Of a stretch of 64,000 nt of DNA, positions 19,166 through 33,300 are shown one piece after another. The DNA is from Liolophura sinensis (lineage: Eukaryota > Mollusca > Polyplacophora > Chitonida > Chitonidae), in NCBI RefSeq assembly GCF_032854445.1, contig NC_088301.1:53123187-53187186 (forward strand), written 5' to 3'. The notes beneath the pieces are model-generated. The model was not told where the DNA came from. It saw nothing but the letters and a program-made list of their open reading frames with translations, and made no database searches. Position 1 is the first letter of the stretch. Each line of letters begins with the position of its first letter. A program made the position numbers and the translations under genes.

Positions 19166-19784
19166 TTAGTAATCTATACCCGTTGAAACAGACATTCGAG
19201 TACCAGCCGTCAACCAAGAGGGACATTTCAGGTCAAGAACTGCAAGGACAACTCCAAAAATCACGTTCAACATAAACCACCAAAGAACTAAGAAAGGATG
19301 TAAAGTATAAAATTTTGAATCTGTAATTTTGTTCAAATCCAGTGAAGACGGAAATATGTCTTATACCAGCCTTTCCTATATAAGGATAGCTTAAAGCTTG
19401 TAGATCTATATATCCTTCAGTGAATGATCAGGGAAAGATCGGGCCTGGTGAGGATTACTCTTTATTATTTTCTGCATATACACATAGTCATATATATTCA
19501 TACGAGAACAGGTATAGGTCAGCACAAAGCAAGCATAATTTGTGCCCTTTGGAATACCTATACACTGTTAATGGTATATTGTTAATATATGGATTCTAAG
19601 AATTTCACACAGATGATATTGATGAGAAAGTAAATTGATGAACAACAAAACAGCCCATGAATATATGGTAACCCTAATTGTAGTAAAATTCATCAATTTG
19701 TTAAGAGAGCAGTCACAATGAATATTTATGCATTTTTGGAATCCAGTAAAGTTCTGGTATATGGGTGTGACTGGAAGTTTGAGA

Positions 19785-19881
19785 AAAGACCAATGTTTTT
19801 TAGATAGTTTCTCCAGAGTATAGGTCGTTGTAGTATACGATGATGTTGCGGCAAATGTTGATGTGATATTAAGCTCTTCTA
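19785..19881 (+). repeat. Dispersed repeat family D, copy 1
   Basis: AGTTTCTCCAGAGTATA, TTGTAGTATAC and GTGATATTAAGCT recur in order at 22772-22875, about 3 kb downstream. Confidence 0.6.
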
Positions 19882-20330
19882 TACAAGAATTTGACAGCGA
19901 TATGTCTTGCAGACAAATATAATACTAAAGGAGTTTTATCCACAGGAACAATAATTAACATATTTTCTCCGAAGATCATCTAGTACCTTTCGCAGGATCA
20001 TGGTGTTACACAAGAACATAGCACTGATACATGATAGATTGCTTCTTTACTGGCTCAAGCCAAGTGTCAAGGACTGAAGGTTCTATCTTCTCCTGTTTAG
20101 ACCATTTTTTGCAGTGCCAAGAAGATAATTTTCTAAATTCAATTAGCTCTCTTTTGTTTCTCGGCTCTCTATACTTCGGACCCCTCACAGTCAGAAGCAG
20201 ACTGTATATTGATTATCATTATTTAAATGATTAAGGTTACCATTCATGACATGTTTCAGTGAAAGGGCAAGTAAAGGCTGGTGATTAACAGCTCCAAGCA
20301 TGCGTAGGGGCCTACATTTAAAGGACTAGT

Positions 20331-20402
20331 TATAAGCCCACCTACCTTTCATTCAGAGGATGTGGGGGTTCAGTTCTGGCCATGGACAGGGAATTTATGG
20401 AT
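20331..20402 (+). mobile_element. SINE family B fragment
   Basis: A B-box-like GGGGGTTCAGTTCTGG is followed by CCATGGACAGGGAATTTAT, matching the family B copy at 9741-9835. Confidence 0.5.
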
Positions 20403-21056
20403 AATATACAAAGTTGTTGAGTGTTGCAAACAATTCAGCAAAATTGCCGCAGTCTCCATTCAACCACGTCTGTATCATCCAGTGATGTCTTGCATGAATA
20501 TCAAATAATGAAATATACACATGTAACAATAAATATACACGCATTCATTGATAAAAAATATGTATGTATACATAAACATGTATCATAATTCGCATCTGTT
20601 GTTTGAAATCTTAATTTATAAAGCCATTCCATGGAATGCACTTGACCATGGCCGTAAATTAGTAAATATAGGCAGCATGAGTTACAACACGTATGCACTT
20701 TTGCCTTGCTAAAAGTTCGCAGTACCACCAGTCAATTGCCATATAGCCTGACATATATAGGCCTACATTTAATTTACAGATCACGGTTTATTATGTCTTA
20801 GATTTTTTTAAGGGCGTATTAAATATGAGAAGGTCTATTCTGAAATTGGCAGCCAAGTCCAACATACATTAGAATGACATGCGATTACACGGTTTCACCT
20901 TCACTCCAATCTTTTTATGTCGAATGACCTCGTACTGACTGCATACAGGAGTCTTCCAGACTAATAAATGGTTTCCGAAGGTGATGTTGAATCGGGAACC
21001 AGTTTCTGTTCGTTTTGCCATGCTTTCAGTCGCGTGAGCTTAGTGAATCTGACATG

Positions 21057-21064
21057 TGACGTCA
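21057..21064 (+). promoter_or_regulatory. Full palindromic CRE
   Basis: TGACGTCA, 183 bp upstream of the exon 1 ATG and 19 bp from a CACGTG E-box. CREB/ATF-type factors bind this octamer. Its pairing with an E-box at the 5' end of a clock-type gene is suggestive; function is inferred from motif and position only. Confidence 0.4.
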
Positions 21065-21082
21065 CAACGAAGACCCCGACGG

Positions 21083-21088
21083 CACGTG
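21083..21088 (+). promoter_or_regulatory. Canonical E-box upstream of the cwo-like gene
   Basis: CACGTG, 160 bp upstream of the ATG at 21248. CLOCK/CYCLE and CWO itself bind such E-boxes in insects. Several other CACGTG sites occur in the window (for example 21557, 34110, 35181), roughly what chance predicts, so only the position makes this one interesting. Confidence 0.35.
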
Positions 21089-21247
21089 AAGGAAAGCATG
21101 ACTAGCGCTACAAGCATTGAGTATATGGCCGGCCAGTGATGAGGACTCTATCATATTCCGTGTTTACTGTGAAGGCTGTGGCCGAAATTTTGGAACAAAT
21201 ATTTGAAGTTAAATAACCTGCAGGACAGAAGTCTTCCTTTTGCGACC

Positions 21248-21300
21248 ATGGACCCTGGGCTAAGGGTTGAGCCTGTGTCACGGCTTCTGTCAGAGGAAAG
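21248..21300 (+). CDS. cwo: cwo-like first exon A (coding part)
   Basis: The ATG sits in an excellent Kozak context (GCGACCATGG) and encodes [17 protein letters not shown] plus two bases (phase 2) before AAAG|GTTGGT. It splices in frame to 26398. The 5' UTR lies upstream; its start is unknown. Confidence 0.65.
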
Positions 21301-24300
21301 GTTGGTGACTATTCGAGTTTGTCGTACTAATATTGTATAGATCTGTCTGCATATATGCTTGTTTGTATCGTCAAAAATCTGGTGCAGGATAATTTAAGAA
21401 AAAAAACTTAATATTGCTCAGTTTCAAATATGTGGTGCACATTCAGGGACTGTCTTGGTGCTACTCTGAGTAAGACTGGGGGAAGAAAGTAATGCAACAT
21501 CAACAAACTGAACAACTAAAACTATGAAAGCTGTATATTACATTTGACTTACATGGCACGTGGTATATATCGTGGGATCTGTGAAAGTAATATAGAAGTC
21601 TAGACTGCTCAATTCATGACCTTCTTGTTCGTATTTACTCTTCCAAATAGCTGCATAAACTGCATGGCATATGCTAATAACATCAATGACTATACCATTC
21701 TGTACTTGTAAAGTAGGCCCACAGTTTTATTTTACTGTGATTATTTAATTGTTTTGTATTCTTTTTAGTTTCAAATATATTTAGTTCATAGTGATCCCAG
21801 GTCATGGTAGCTAGGACCAAAACCCTCTGTTTACATATATGTAGGTCATATCAAGATAATCAGAATTTGTTTACAATTTTCACTGTACTAGCCAGAGTGC
21901 TAAAAGTAGGTTGAGTGTTCTCTGGAAGACTTGGTGCACTATGCAGAATTTTATCATTGACCGTTACCTGCTTTGATAATAGTTTAAAGTGCAGTGCACT
22001 AGCTAGAAAATACTGATATAGTGGTGACATGCGTCAATGTCCAAATACATATATACATATGTTTGTGCTTGTTTGATTTCATATCTGGTGCATTGAACTG
22101 TACATCTTTTACATGTTTGTTCAAATCCTACTTCTGGATGCACTGTTAAAGCTTTATTGTGGAAGCCCTCCATTTTCCACCCCTTTCAAAATACACACTT
22201 TGATTTCTAACAGGCTGTTCTGCAGTTTTCTTCCCCCTATACATAGCTGATAACTAGCAGTCAGTGTTTTGAGCCTGGTACAGAAAAAATTACCTTATGG
22301 TAAGGTTAATGGATTAACTGATCTCTTCACTGGTATGGTCTCGGTGGTAGTCAACATTTTCTATGCTCTGATGTAGATGATCTAAGCAAGATTGCAAAAA
22401 ACTGGAACATTGTGTTGTTCAATCATTAATCTTGGTGTGTTCTTTTCTATTATTTTACCTGAAATTTGTTTTACAATAACATAACCAGAATTTACATTGT
22501 CAAGCAATATTTTAAGCTTGTTCCTCAAGAAATAACAATTTTACAGTGATTGTAAAGTTTAAGATTGCTTCTTGATCCTGTGGCCAATACTTTTTCCAAT
22601 ATGACTGCACTTCTTGTAGTGCCTTTGTTAAGAGAATAGACACAAGTGTGGTGTTACAGCTTCTTGACCCAGCAACAATACGAGCTTTGTACGAAGATAT
22701 AAGCATTTTTGGAAACAAGTGAAGTTGTAGTATATTCTGATGGGAAGATACGGATATACTCCTCTGTATGAGAAAGGACTGATGTTTTCTAAATAGTTTC
22801 ACCAGAGTATATGTCATTTGACATTGTAGTATACATTGATTTTGCGACATATGCTGTAGTGATATTAAGCTTCCTCATGTAGATGGTCTGGGCAATATTG
22901 CACAAAACTGGAACATTGTGTTGTACTTCAGACACATCTGTAACATGCAGAAAAAAATCCATGCATATGCACAAAATAGATGTATTCTCTTGTCTAAATT
23001 TAGCAAGAATAGATGAAAAAAAAATGGTCTAGAAACAAGATCATTTCGTCGGATATGAAGACAAAATGTATCACAAGGGATTAAAGGTGTGTCAGAGTGC
23101 TGTAAAATGAGGACCAGTCAGTAGGGTTAGTATTTGCTTGGACACCTATTGTATGAAAGTACCTGTTCTTCATTAATAGTGGATTGAAAATCTTCAAGCA
23201 GTATGTTTTTTATATCCATTATTTTGGAGCAAAAGTGAATGCATTATCTGAGCATTGCATGCATTCACATGCTATACTTACTGGTACTGTCTGAGACACC
23301 AGATCAAAAATGTGTTTTTACTGCATTTTGCACTGGTCTTTTTCCCTAGCCTGTCAGTCTCACATTGCTCCAGAAAGCTCGGCGCCAGTATGGATTGATT
23401 GATTCATTTATTTGGTTGTTGTTTTTACATCAAACTCAAGAATATTTCACTGATATGATGACGGCCAGCTTTATGGTGGTGGAAACCCTGCTCTCTGACC
23501 GAGGGGAACCCACGACCATCTGCAGATTGCTAGCAGATGAAAGGCCTATAATATTTCATTCAGTTTTACTTTTTGCATGCAGTAAATGTAGCTTTTTGAT
23601 GATATAGGAGGAGGTGGAGCCAATTGGCTATATACTAGACATTGATGTCATATCTGATGCATGGTGACCACTGATGAATGCTTACCTAGAGAACAGAAAG
23701 TGTGTTTTTACTGTTAAGCATGTAATTTCAATTTTGTCTTCGAGAGTTACCTCCCTTGGCTGTGTAATGCTTTTGCAGCTTTTACCTGGGCTTGTACATC
23801 AGTTGCGTCCCTGTATAATTTCTGTAAGGGCAAAGAATATTTAACGTGGCATGTTTGAAGTTGTTGCTAAGGTAGTCTATAGGTACAGTGGTACATGTAT
23901 GCCGAGGAGTTCATGGCTGTGTCTGTATTTTGAAAAAGTAGGTTCAGGGCCCATAGGTTCTTACATTTTTAAAAAAATTTTGTTATTTATTTCATTTTAT
24001 ACATACGACCTTGTTATTCAAAAAAAATATGTCACCTCCCCATTAATTATTCACCTCTTGTCAGTGAGTTACAATACATGCAAGTATTGTATATTGATCT
24101 GTATAATGAGTTTGATAAAAAAAGAAAAGATGAAGAACTAGCAGAAATACCACTTGGACTGCCCAAAGGGTTTGGAAAGGGTTAAAGTGAACATCTTGAG
24201 GATCTTTGATAAAAGTGAAGGGGTATGGAGCGTTTGATTCATGAACATGTGGTACAAATGGGCAAACGAGTTGACTGACTACAAAAGAAGCCTCTACTCA

Positions 24301-27300
24301 TTCTGTATTTTGTTATGTCCTGGCAAATGGCTTAAACTAAATTATGGCAGTTGTCTTTAGAATCGTTGTGATATTATGTAAATGCAGAATAGAGCTAACA
24401 TGTAAAGCAATCTAAGTGAAATTTTTCTGTTTTACATCATTTTAAATATGTTTGGTGTGGAGGCTTTTAAACTGAAACAAGTTTCAGAAAGAAGCTAAGA
24501 TACTATTTCACATATGTGAAGAGATAAGATAATAAGACAGTCAAATGCTTTGATAACTGCAAGAGGATGTAGCAGTTAAACTTTAATTTATACAGGGCCT
24601 CTGTGGCTCAGTTGGGTAGCCAGGATCCTCTCATCAATGCGGTCGCTGTGAGTTCAAATCCAGCTCATGGTGGCTTTCTTTCTGGCGGTAAGCGGGAAAG
24701 ACTGCCAACAGCCTACAGGTGGTTGTGGGTTTCTCTCGGGCTGTGCCCGGTCTCTTCCCACCGCAATGCTGATGACCCTCAACTTCTTTACGGCGTTAAG
24801 CAACAATCAAGTAGATAAATAAATAATTAATTTATACAGATCAATATTTCTTGTATAAGAGTTGTCTCCCCTGCAGGCACATTCAGTTCTGGCAACAACA
24901 ATGAACATGTACCAGAATTTACCTAGAGGCTCCGTAGATACCTTGTAACTCTATGCATTTTTGTAATTCAATATATTAGATAATCAGTGTTTGATCAAGT
25001 AACAAAATGAGAATTTCTTTTATGTAGGTCATTTTTTTGTGGTTTTTATTTTTTTTATTGCTGCTAATATGATTCAGTACTTTTTTACAGTCATCAAGAT
25101 TTACTTGTCTGACTACATGCACATGTGTGATGAACAATATTCTATGATTAACAATATTCTTTTCTTGGATTTTTGAAGTGTGTATTTTCATATATTCTCT
25201 AAAATATTGGTCCTTCTACATGTATAATTTATGTTCTTGGGAACACTGCTAAACACCAATCAATCAGTCAGTTATAATTGTCATTTATGTTTATTAATAC
25301 ACGTTGTATGAAGCACATCACAAGAATGTTGTAAACAGCCAAATGAAAGAAACCTATAACTTCATTGATGCATCAAGTTTAAAATACGCAGCTGATAAAA
25401 CTGACCATCAGTTACATGTGTGGAATTCTAATGTTTAAATCAAGGGTATCCAAGAAAGCTTTTAATAGAAATGAAGATCTTTGAGAAATAATGTTCTTGC
25501 TACAGGTGTGGACAAGATTATTTATTTATTTGATTGGTGTTTTATGCCATAGTGAAGATTATTTCACTGATGCGACGGTAGGCAGCATTATGGTTGGAGA
25601 AAACCAAGTGGAGTTCAGGGGGAAAGCCACAGCCATCTTCAGGTAACTGGCACAAGATGTACACACAAGTTGCCTATAGCAGGAGCATAATTTCTATTCT
25701 ATATCCCTCCTCAAAATGCGGGTTAATGCGGGTAAAAAGTAATTAAATAAGAGTCATGTTAACACTTTCACACCTACATGAAGCACATATAGCATTGGAA
25801 GATCCCGGTGTACGCGTCAGACACACCAGGCGCAACCAAGTGGGTTATCATATCACTCGTTTGAATGGCGTAACATCCAGAGGTACTGGATGTGCTTGTA
25901 AACTTTGACATTGAATTTTACTGTTACGGAAACGAGAATTAACAATACTGCCGGTCTTTGTTTTCATATGGTCTGCCACACACTAGTTTCATATGTATAT
26001 GTATATATATCCTTCCTGTGATGTTATGATAGTCACAATAGTATTGCTAAAGAAGGAATTAAAAGTAATTTTGGCACAAGAAGTTGTTGTGGGACACCTG
26101 GCTTGAGGCATCCTACCCATTGTTTCTTGTCAATGGAAAAAGTATCCCATTCTATAAATAGACTTGTCTGTTCCATGTACGTCATCAGACAAGAGTTACT
26201 GCACATGTGTGCAAAAGGGAGTCTAACATGAGATTTATGGTCTTTGCACTAATTTACTGATTTTAAAGTTATGTTACAGTAATAAAACCACCAATCAACT
26301 TAAACTTTTTCAAATGAACGTTTTCAACTGGCATCCTTATAGTGATATTTTCTGCTTTGTGATATACTAACACATATACTTTTTTTTCCTGTTTCAGACA
26401 TTGCAGTGATTCACAGTGTGATAGGAATATTAACTTCTGGGAACATCGTGCAAAGTAAGTATATGTAACATTACACATACGATGGTGTTGAAGTACCAGC
26501 TGCATTGTGTTCCTTTGTTCCTAAGTTCTTCCTTACTACACTCAGACCTACGTGTAGACCTGCCACTCCCTACATTGACTTGTGGTTCTCAGCTGGTATA
26601 TATTTACATCTATTAGGTTGGAGAGGTCAAAACTTGACTATCACCAAACCTAAAGCATTTGAGATAAGTACAGAAGGATTTACCGAATACACATGTTATC
26701 GTGTAACAAGCAGAAGTTGGATGTCTGAAACATGATGTATGGCAATTAGCATTTACATCATATTATCATTAAGAAAGGACAGTTTGATATCAGTATAATG
26801 AAGCCTGTTAGCCTGGTCCGCACTATGTAGAAATAAACTTTGAAAGCGTGTTGTCAGGCTTAAATGGAAACAGTAGAAAACGTTTGTTTCCTTATGAGGC
26901 AACTGAACTATAGTAACTGTTATAATGCTTTTTTTTTTTTTTTAATTTTGGAAAGTAACTCAAACTATGTTCATAAATATCATTTGGTGCAACGATAAAG
27001 ACATGGCAATCAACCTTGATAAGACAAAATGCATAACTGTTGGTTCGTGGCAGTGTATACATGTAGCTAAGTTGGAGAGGAAGCTCCACCTAGAAATTAA
27101 CGGAAAGAAATTGAAAATGTTAAAGGAGAAGAAAACTTAAAACAATTACGCCATAGGCTGAAAAGAGCACATTTTTATCTATCTGGTGGTGCCTGTTTCA
27201 TAATTTTGCGATTTTTCGTGCCATACACCTAAAGTCTGAACACAGCAAAGCTGGCCTAAATCGCTGAGTCCATGGCATCCTCCATCTTTAACGCCATGTA

Positions 27301-30300
27301 ATTTATGCTGGGGGTGTGTTGCCTCTCAGCCATTGAGAGTCACTAAAACTGCTGGCTTGTTCGTGTAAACTCGGAACCTACGTCTAACATTCCCGTTTCC
27401 CGATCGTCAAGCGGAAAACGAAATGTACTGTTTGCTACTTTCTGGGAAGAAGAGTTCTTCCGGAAATGTACGAACTGCACTTCGACGGTTTCCAACGGCA
27501 ATTCTCCTCCTAACACAGAAAACTTCAGGACTAGTTCTTTGGCAAAATGGAGTCGCCCACAGTGGATTTTGGCGCTGACTTTTGTTTATTATTTATCAAC
27601 TTAAGGTACATATTAGAATTGTTTTTATGACATGCACCTGCGAGGAAATGCATAATCTTTTGAATAGTATTTGATTGATATTAAAATTTTCTTCTCCTTT
27701 AAGTATACAAAGCTTCCAGGTGTAACATTTGATGATAGTTGTCATGGGAGAAACAAATTGAGAATCAGTATAAACTTATATCATCCAAGCTCGAATTGTT
27801 ACAAAAGATCAAAAAATATTTATCACACCATGCCAGAAATTTGTTTTATAATGCTGGTGTACAACCATTGTTGGATTACTGTTGCACAGTATGAGGCAGT
27901 GGCTGTAAAGAGTCACTTGAATGTATGTTACATTTCCCCCAGAAACATGCAGCACGGATTATTTACATGCACAATATACGTCAAGAACCGTTCAGAATCT
28001 TAAAATGGACGACAATATATGAAAGGTTGCGCAAAGCTGTACTAAGGTTTAAACGCCTAAATGGACTAACCCCAAGCTACCTTATCAGCCTGTTTACCTA
28101 CACTGCAACTTTCTATCACACTAACCTTCAGTGTAGAACCTCTATGAAGCTCATCCCTCCAAAGCCTAGAGCCAATGCCATTAAAAATTCTTTTAGATAT
28201 TATGGGGTGACATTGTAGAGCAGACTACCTATACATGTTAAAATATCACATAATATTTTCAAAGGTTTTCAAGGTTTTCAAAAAAAAAAAAAAAAAGGAA
28301 ATGTTTATCATGTCAAATTATGCCTCTGTTGATTAGTAAGTATGAAATTGTCTATAATGCATTACTTTGTATATAGTCTTTCATTATCTCATATCAGGTT
28401 CATTTGTATTTTATATATACTGTTTAGACTTTGTAAATAACCCTTTGTGTGAATGTGTATATGCATGAGGGACTCAAGGAAGATTGGTTTTGTGACAATT
28501 GATAAAGTATTATTATATTATTATTAATTTAACATACTTTTAAGATGCAGTGATTTTGACACTGACATACAGGGTGATGTGTAAATCACATGCAAATTAG
28601 TGTCCCTGTTCCTGCAAAAGTATAAAGGAACATCTAACTTAAGCTTTCAAAAAAAAAAAAAAAAAAAGAAAAACACAGAACATTTGGGTTCTGGTTATTG
28701 TGCGGTGCATTTGAAGGATTATAAGGTATTAGCTGCACAAACGTGGGTCAGCTGATCTAAGGGTGCACTGATGTATGCAGCAGTACTGAGTCACACTGTC
28801 TAGTGGTATTAAATGGTAGGCCCAATGGATCTGTGACTATCAGCTGCTAAACATAAGGTTTTAAACGATGCCATTGTTAGATTTTTCGGACCTACATTTA
28901 TTTTGTGAAGATGAATGTGCTATAATGTAGTGGATGAAATGAATTTGCTTTTGGCTGTGGGGAGATCAAATCTGTATTACTGAATCTAATTTTGGTAAAT
29001 TGGAGCAGTACATTGGTTAGTGTTTGGCAATCTTTGTCTCCCTAGGAAGAAAATTTCTTCCCATAATTTACAACTCAGTCGCGTTTCAGGGCTCAAAATG
29101 AAGGGTTTCAGTTTACCAGCCCCAGATTTCACTTCGGTTTACATATAAAAGTACATGTGATATGCATGCAATTTTTTTTGTTTGTAATGCACATTTCTGA
29201 TCACTCAGGGATAGAACTTTATTCAAATATGACTTGAGGCATGCTTGTAAGTCAAGTGAAGTGATTGTTGAGTACGACGTTAAAGCCCAAGCACTCACTC
29301 ACTCAAGTGAAGTGTACGTGTTTCGTTCATATAAATCCAAATGTGCCATAGTGAAATAGTGTAAGGCCTAATGGTTTGATGGGAAGGGCATCCTAAAGGA
29401 TTGGTGTCCAGCTTTATAACTTTTTCATAATTACAAGTAGCTACCCCTGTGTTTATTGTTAAATTGATTGTAAAATAATGTTGAGAAAGGGTGCGTTCAT
29501 CCTAGTAATATTTCACTTAAAATCACTAGATAATGAGACTGACTTTGTGCATCTTTTTTTAAGGCAACAGTCTGTAGCATCTGCCGAATTATGTCATTCA
29601 AGTACAGTGTTTATAAGCTGTCAGAGCTTCATCATTTAGTTCAGTGTAAGAAAAGCTTCAAGAGTGACAAGCAGAATGAATTTCTCCACCAAATGGTTTG
29701 GTCTTCTGTAAAAACAGGTGGCTGAAGAATAGTAAATAAATATTAAATCCGAAGATAAACGCATGAAATGTTCACTGTAACACAGGATAAAGCTATCACT
29801 TACCAATCCGTACTGCCAGTTCGGTTGGAAATGGCTGGAGAAAGATCATTCAAGGTCTGAAAAATATGAAATTTGGCCAGAGATATCAGTATCATACATC
29901 GAAACTTCAACAGAACGTCCACTATGGGTTCAAATTGACAGGGCAGTATAATTGCTTCTTTGTACATGTAGTTAGAAGCCATATCGAAAATGACATCGTT
30001 TTGATAGGAATTCCCAGGTCATTTAGGCCAGCCAGACTTGGGTTAGCCATCTATGATGTCACCCACTAAGCCATGCCCGATGAAGATAGAATAGGGCAGT
30101 AAATCTGTTGTTTTTAGTGGATTTAAAATCTTTGATACATTTCTCAGAAGCCCAGTTTCCTACCACCACAATGCAGACTGTCGTCGTATTATTGAAATAC
30201 TTTTGAGTATGGCATAAAACACCGATCAGATAAATAAATAAAGTTCTCAGAAGCCCTCCCAGTAATATACTTTTGAAAAAGGTTATAATCTTTATTAATT

Positions 30301-33300
30301 AGGGCCAGTGGCTAAATCTGGACACTAATCCTTTTAAGTTTGTGAGTTGTGTCCTTGATCCAACACCGGAAACTGCTGAGTGGAGTGGAGCTAGCAGTCG
30401 CCAAAACACGCCGGAGACCTACATGTACACGACCTGGCTGAAGACTCAGAATTCTGATTTAATGTTATTACAACTAGCAACGAATGACGACTTCAGCAAT
30501 AATAAAGGTGGTGTGGTAGTTTTTCATTCAGCTTTCTAGGAGAAACTCAAAGCATTGCCATCGTGATGTGTCTGAGCTAAGCCCTTAACTTGATCCTACT
30601 GTATGATTCTTGAGAACTGTCCATTTTGTCCTGAATTGTGACTCTGATCTATTGTTCCATTTTGTTCTGAACTGTGACTGAGGCAGTGTTCCATTTTATT
30701 CTGAACTGTAACTGAGATACTGTTCTGTTTTGTTGTGAACTGTGACTGAGGTACTGGTTCCATTTCATTCTGATCTGTGATGAGGTACCGTTACGTTCCA
30801 TTTCACTTTGCGAGGAACTATTTCCATTCTGCTTTGGACTGTGAGGTATATTTTCATTTTGTTCCTGTGAGGTGCCATTCCATTCTGTTTTGAACTGTGA
30901 GATACTATTCCATTCTGTTCTGAACTGTGAGCTACCATTCCATTCTGTTTTGAAATGTGAGGTGCCATTCCATTCTCTTCTGAACTGTGAGATGTGTACT
31001 GTAATATACTAGTTAGAAAGGACACTGACTCAGTTTACAGCTCCCTGCGCATTCGGTCATATCGCTGACAAGGTGTAAAGAAGTAACCGAAACTACCATT
31101 ATGCCACCCGCCAGCCCAATTTCTCATCATGATAAAAATGTTCATCAAAAATGTTTCTGCATGCCTTATGATAATGATCTCATCAGTTCATTCTCTGAGA
31201 AACATTTCTTGGAAAACTACAGATGTGCGGACTAGCAGCTTATCCTTCTGAGGGTGTGAAAGAAATTTTTGGATGTAAGGTGTGATATGTCGTTGAAGAT
31301 AAATTTTAACACTCTTTCTGTGTGCTATTGTTAAAAGGTGGATTGGTCAGGATGCATTTACTACATTTTTGCTTAATAGGAAAATGAAGGGTTAAGTTGG
31401 TCTGTCTTTGTATCCACCCACAACAAAGCTACAACCAGAGCAATGTATTTAGTGGATAATAAAATGATGGGACATTTAATACTGTGCTTTAACTTATTGT
31501 AGTTGTCCAGATAGCCCATCATAAAATGGTAGTCTTTATTAGCACCATCCTTCACCAGAAAATGATTCCACAAAGTGGACAAAAAAAGTATTTGGATCAC
31601 ATGAACTGACCATTCAGTCAAAGGTTTTTTTTTTTTTAATGCTGGTGGGGAAAGAGCCATCGGATATGCTTTCAGTGGTTAACAGTGCTTACATTACTGG
31701 TTACTGCATTTAGATCTGTTTTTGGTCTCTGTTGACCAGAGGTGTTCCTGATGGCATCAAATACTTCTCATCAAGTACTACCCATAGACCATTGGCATAC
31801 ATGTACATTCCGATCATACTTATGCATGTAATTTGCAAAGCCTGTTAGCAGAAACACATAATAATGCAATAAATCTTATGTGATATTTCTTGCAGCTTAA
31901 TTCTGTTTCTGATATTTCATTAACCTGCGGATGGTCGTGGCTTTGCCCCGGGCTGTGCCCGGTTTCCTCCCACTATAATGCCAGCCGCTGTCGTATAAGT
32001 GAAATATTCTTGAGTATGGCATAAAACACCAATCAAATAAATTTTTAAAAAATATTTTAGTTTATAGCCGCTATGTACTCGTTATGTCAACTGAAACCAT
32101 CCATGATTCAATGTTCAAGTTTGTTTGAACTTCTCCTGTTTAGCATTGCAACTCTCTCTCCTAACTTTAGGAGTGATAAAACTGTTCTTTTAAAACAAGA
32201 CGTACATTTGTAACTAGGTTATAACAGTTCTTTTTGTTGTCATGTAGTCCTGATAGTTAAAAATCCACACTTTAGCTACTGCGTTTTACATGTACTTGTT
32301 GTCAAGTGATGACTTCTTTTTGACTAAGTTAAAGCGAAAAGCTACATAGATCAATACAAGACAAATTTTTATGGAGATTTTTCGTGCCGGAAAATAAGTT
32401 TGACAAGTAGCAGCGAAATGATCTGACATGTACACATACCTCGTGGTTGAGCAGATGACAACACTATTGCTTCTCATAAGGCTAAGGTGTAAATCTAGTG
32501 ACAGTTGAGACAGGTGACAAATGATATAGGTACAGCCGTCTGTAAAAATTTCTTTGTTGGATGTAACCAGAACCCGTTGTCAAATAATAGGGTTTGTTTT
32601 ACTCTGGCTGGTGAAGGTATGAATTTTAAAGAAATTATTATGGAAAAAGGAAAAATCCCAGTAAAAACTAAATAATGTCTGATTTTAGAAGGTCAGTCAA
32701 GTTACACTATACAAACATATTTTTAAAGCTAAAGTAAACTTCAGAATCAAGTGAACTTAGATAAGAGTGTGAAAAAGTTATTTTGTTAATATGGTTAATA
32801 AGTTTTTTTATAAAGAGGAAAGGAAATTTGAAAATAACTTTAGTGTTGCAGGTGTTTTGTACCAAACATCGATATATATTTTCTTTGCCTAATGATGCTC
32901 TGTATGAGGATTTAATGATTGTGTAAGATTTATTTGTGTTCAGATTTAGTCTTTGAACTTAGCAATGATGTTCAACCAGAATGTCAATCATATTTATAGT
33001 TTTAATATATTAACAAATATCATTATCATATTATTTAGATTATTTGCATGTGTTTAGGTATAAGCAACAAATTTACATTCAAATACATTTGTTAAACATG
33101 CATCACATCCTTATTATAATCCCATTATAATTCAGACAATATATACCAAAAGGTGGTCCCAAATAACCACCATACAAAAGTGTTTTCAAATGCTCTTTTA
33201 TTGGAATTTTGCATAATTTTTGTGTTTGCTTTTAAGGATGGCTGCTAGGCTGTTTATATGTATACTCTATAATGTTAACATGTCCAAAAATACTTTTACA

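Larger units (their letters stand above)
13181..21247. other. Intergenic region between the protease and the bHLH-Orange gene
   Basis: 8 kb with SINE fragments (13717-13868, 14350-14441, 16921-17091, 20331-20402), a 119-nt hairpin (16258-16376), an isolated exon-like segment (17195-17269), a TIR-bounded element (about 18335-18652), a dispersed repeat (18860-19165) and one copy of a second repeat (19785-19881). I found no complete gene. Confidence 0.65.
21301..26397 (+). other. Intron after exon A of the cwo-like gene
   Basis: 5.1 kb: two dispersed direct repeats (22371-22426 with 22878-22926, and the family D copy at 22772-22875), an inverted SINE (23399-23547), a near full-length SINE (24594-24826) and another inverted SINE (25520-25652). 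No other gene seen. Confidence 0.65.

Noticed and set aside
30339-30509. Possible exon reading [11 protein letters not shown].
   Set aside because: The acceptor and donor are weak, and no donor gives phase 2 as required by the neighbouring cwo exons. No recognised domain.
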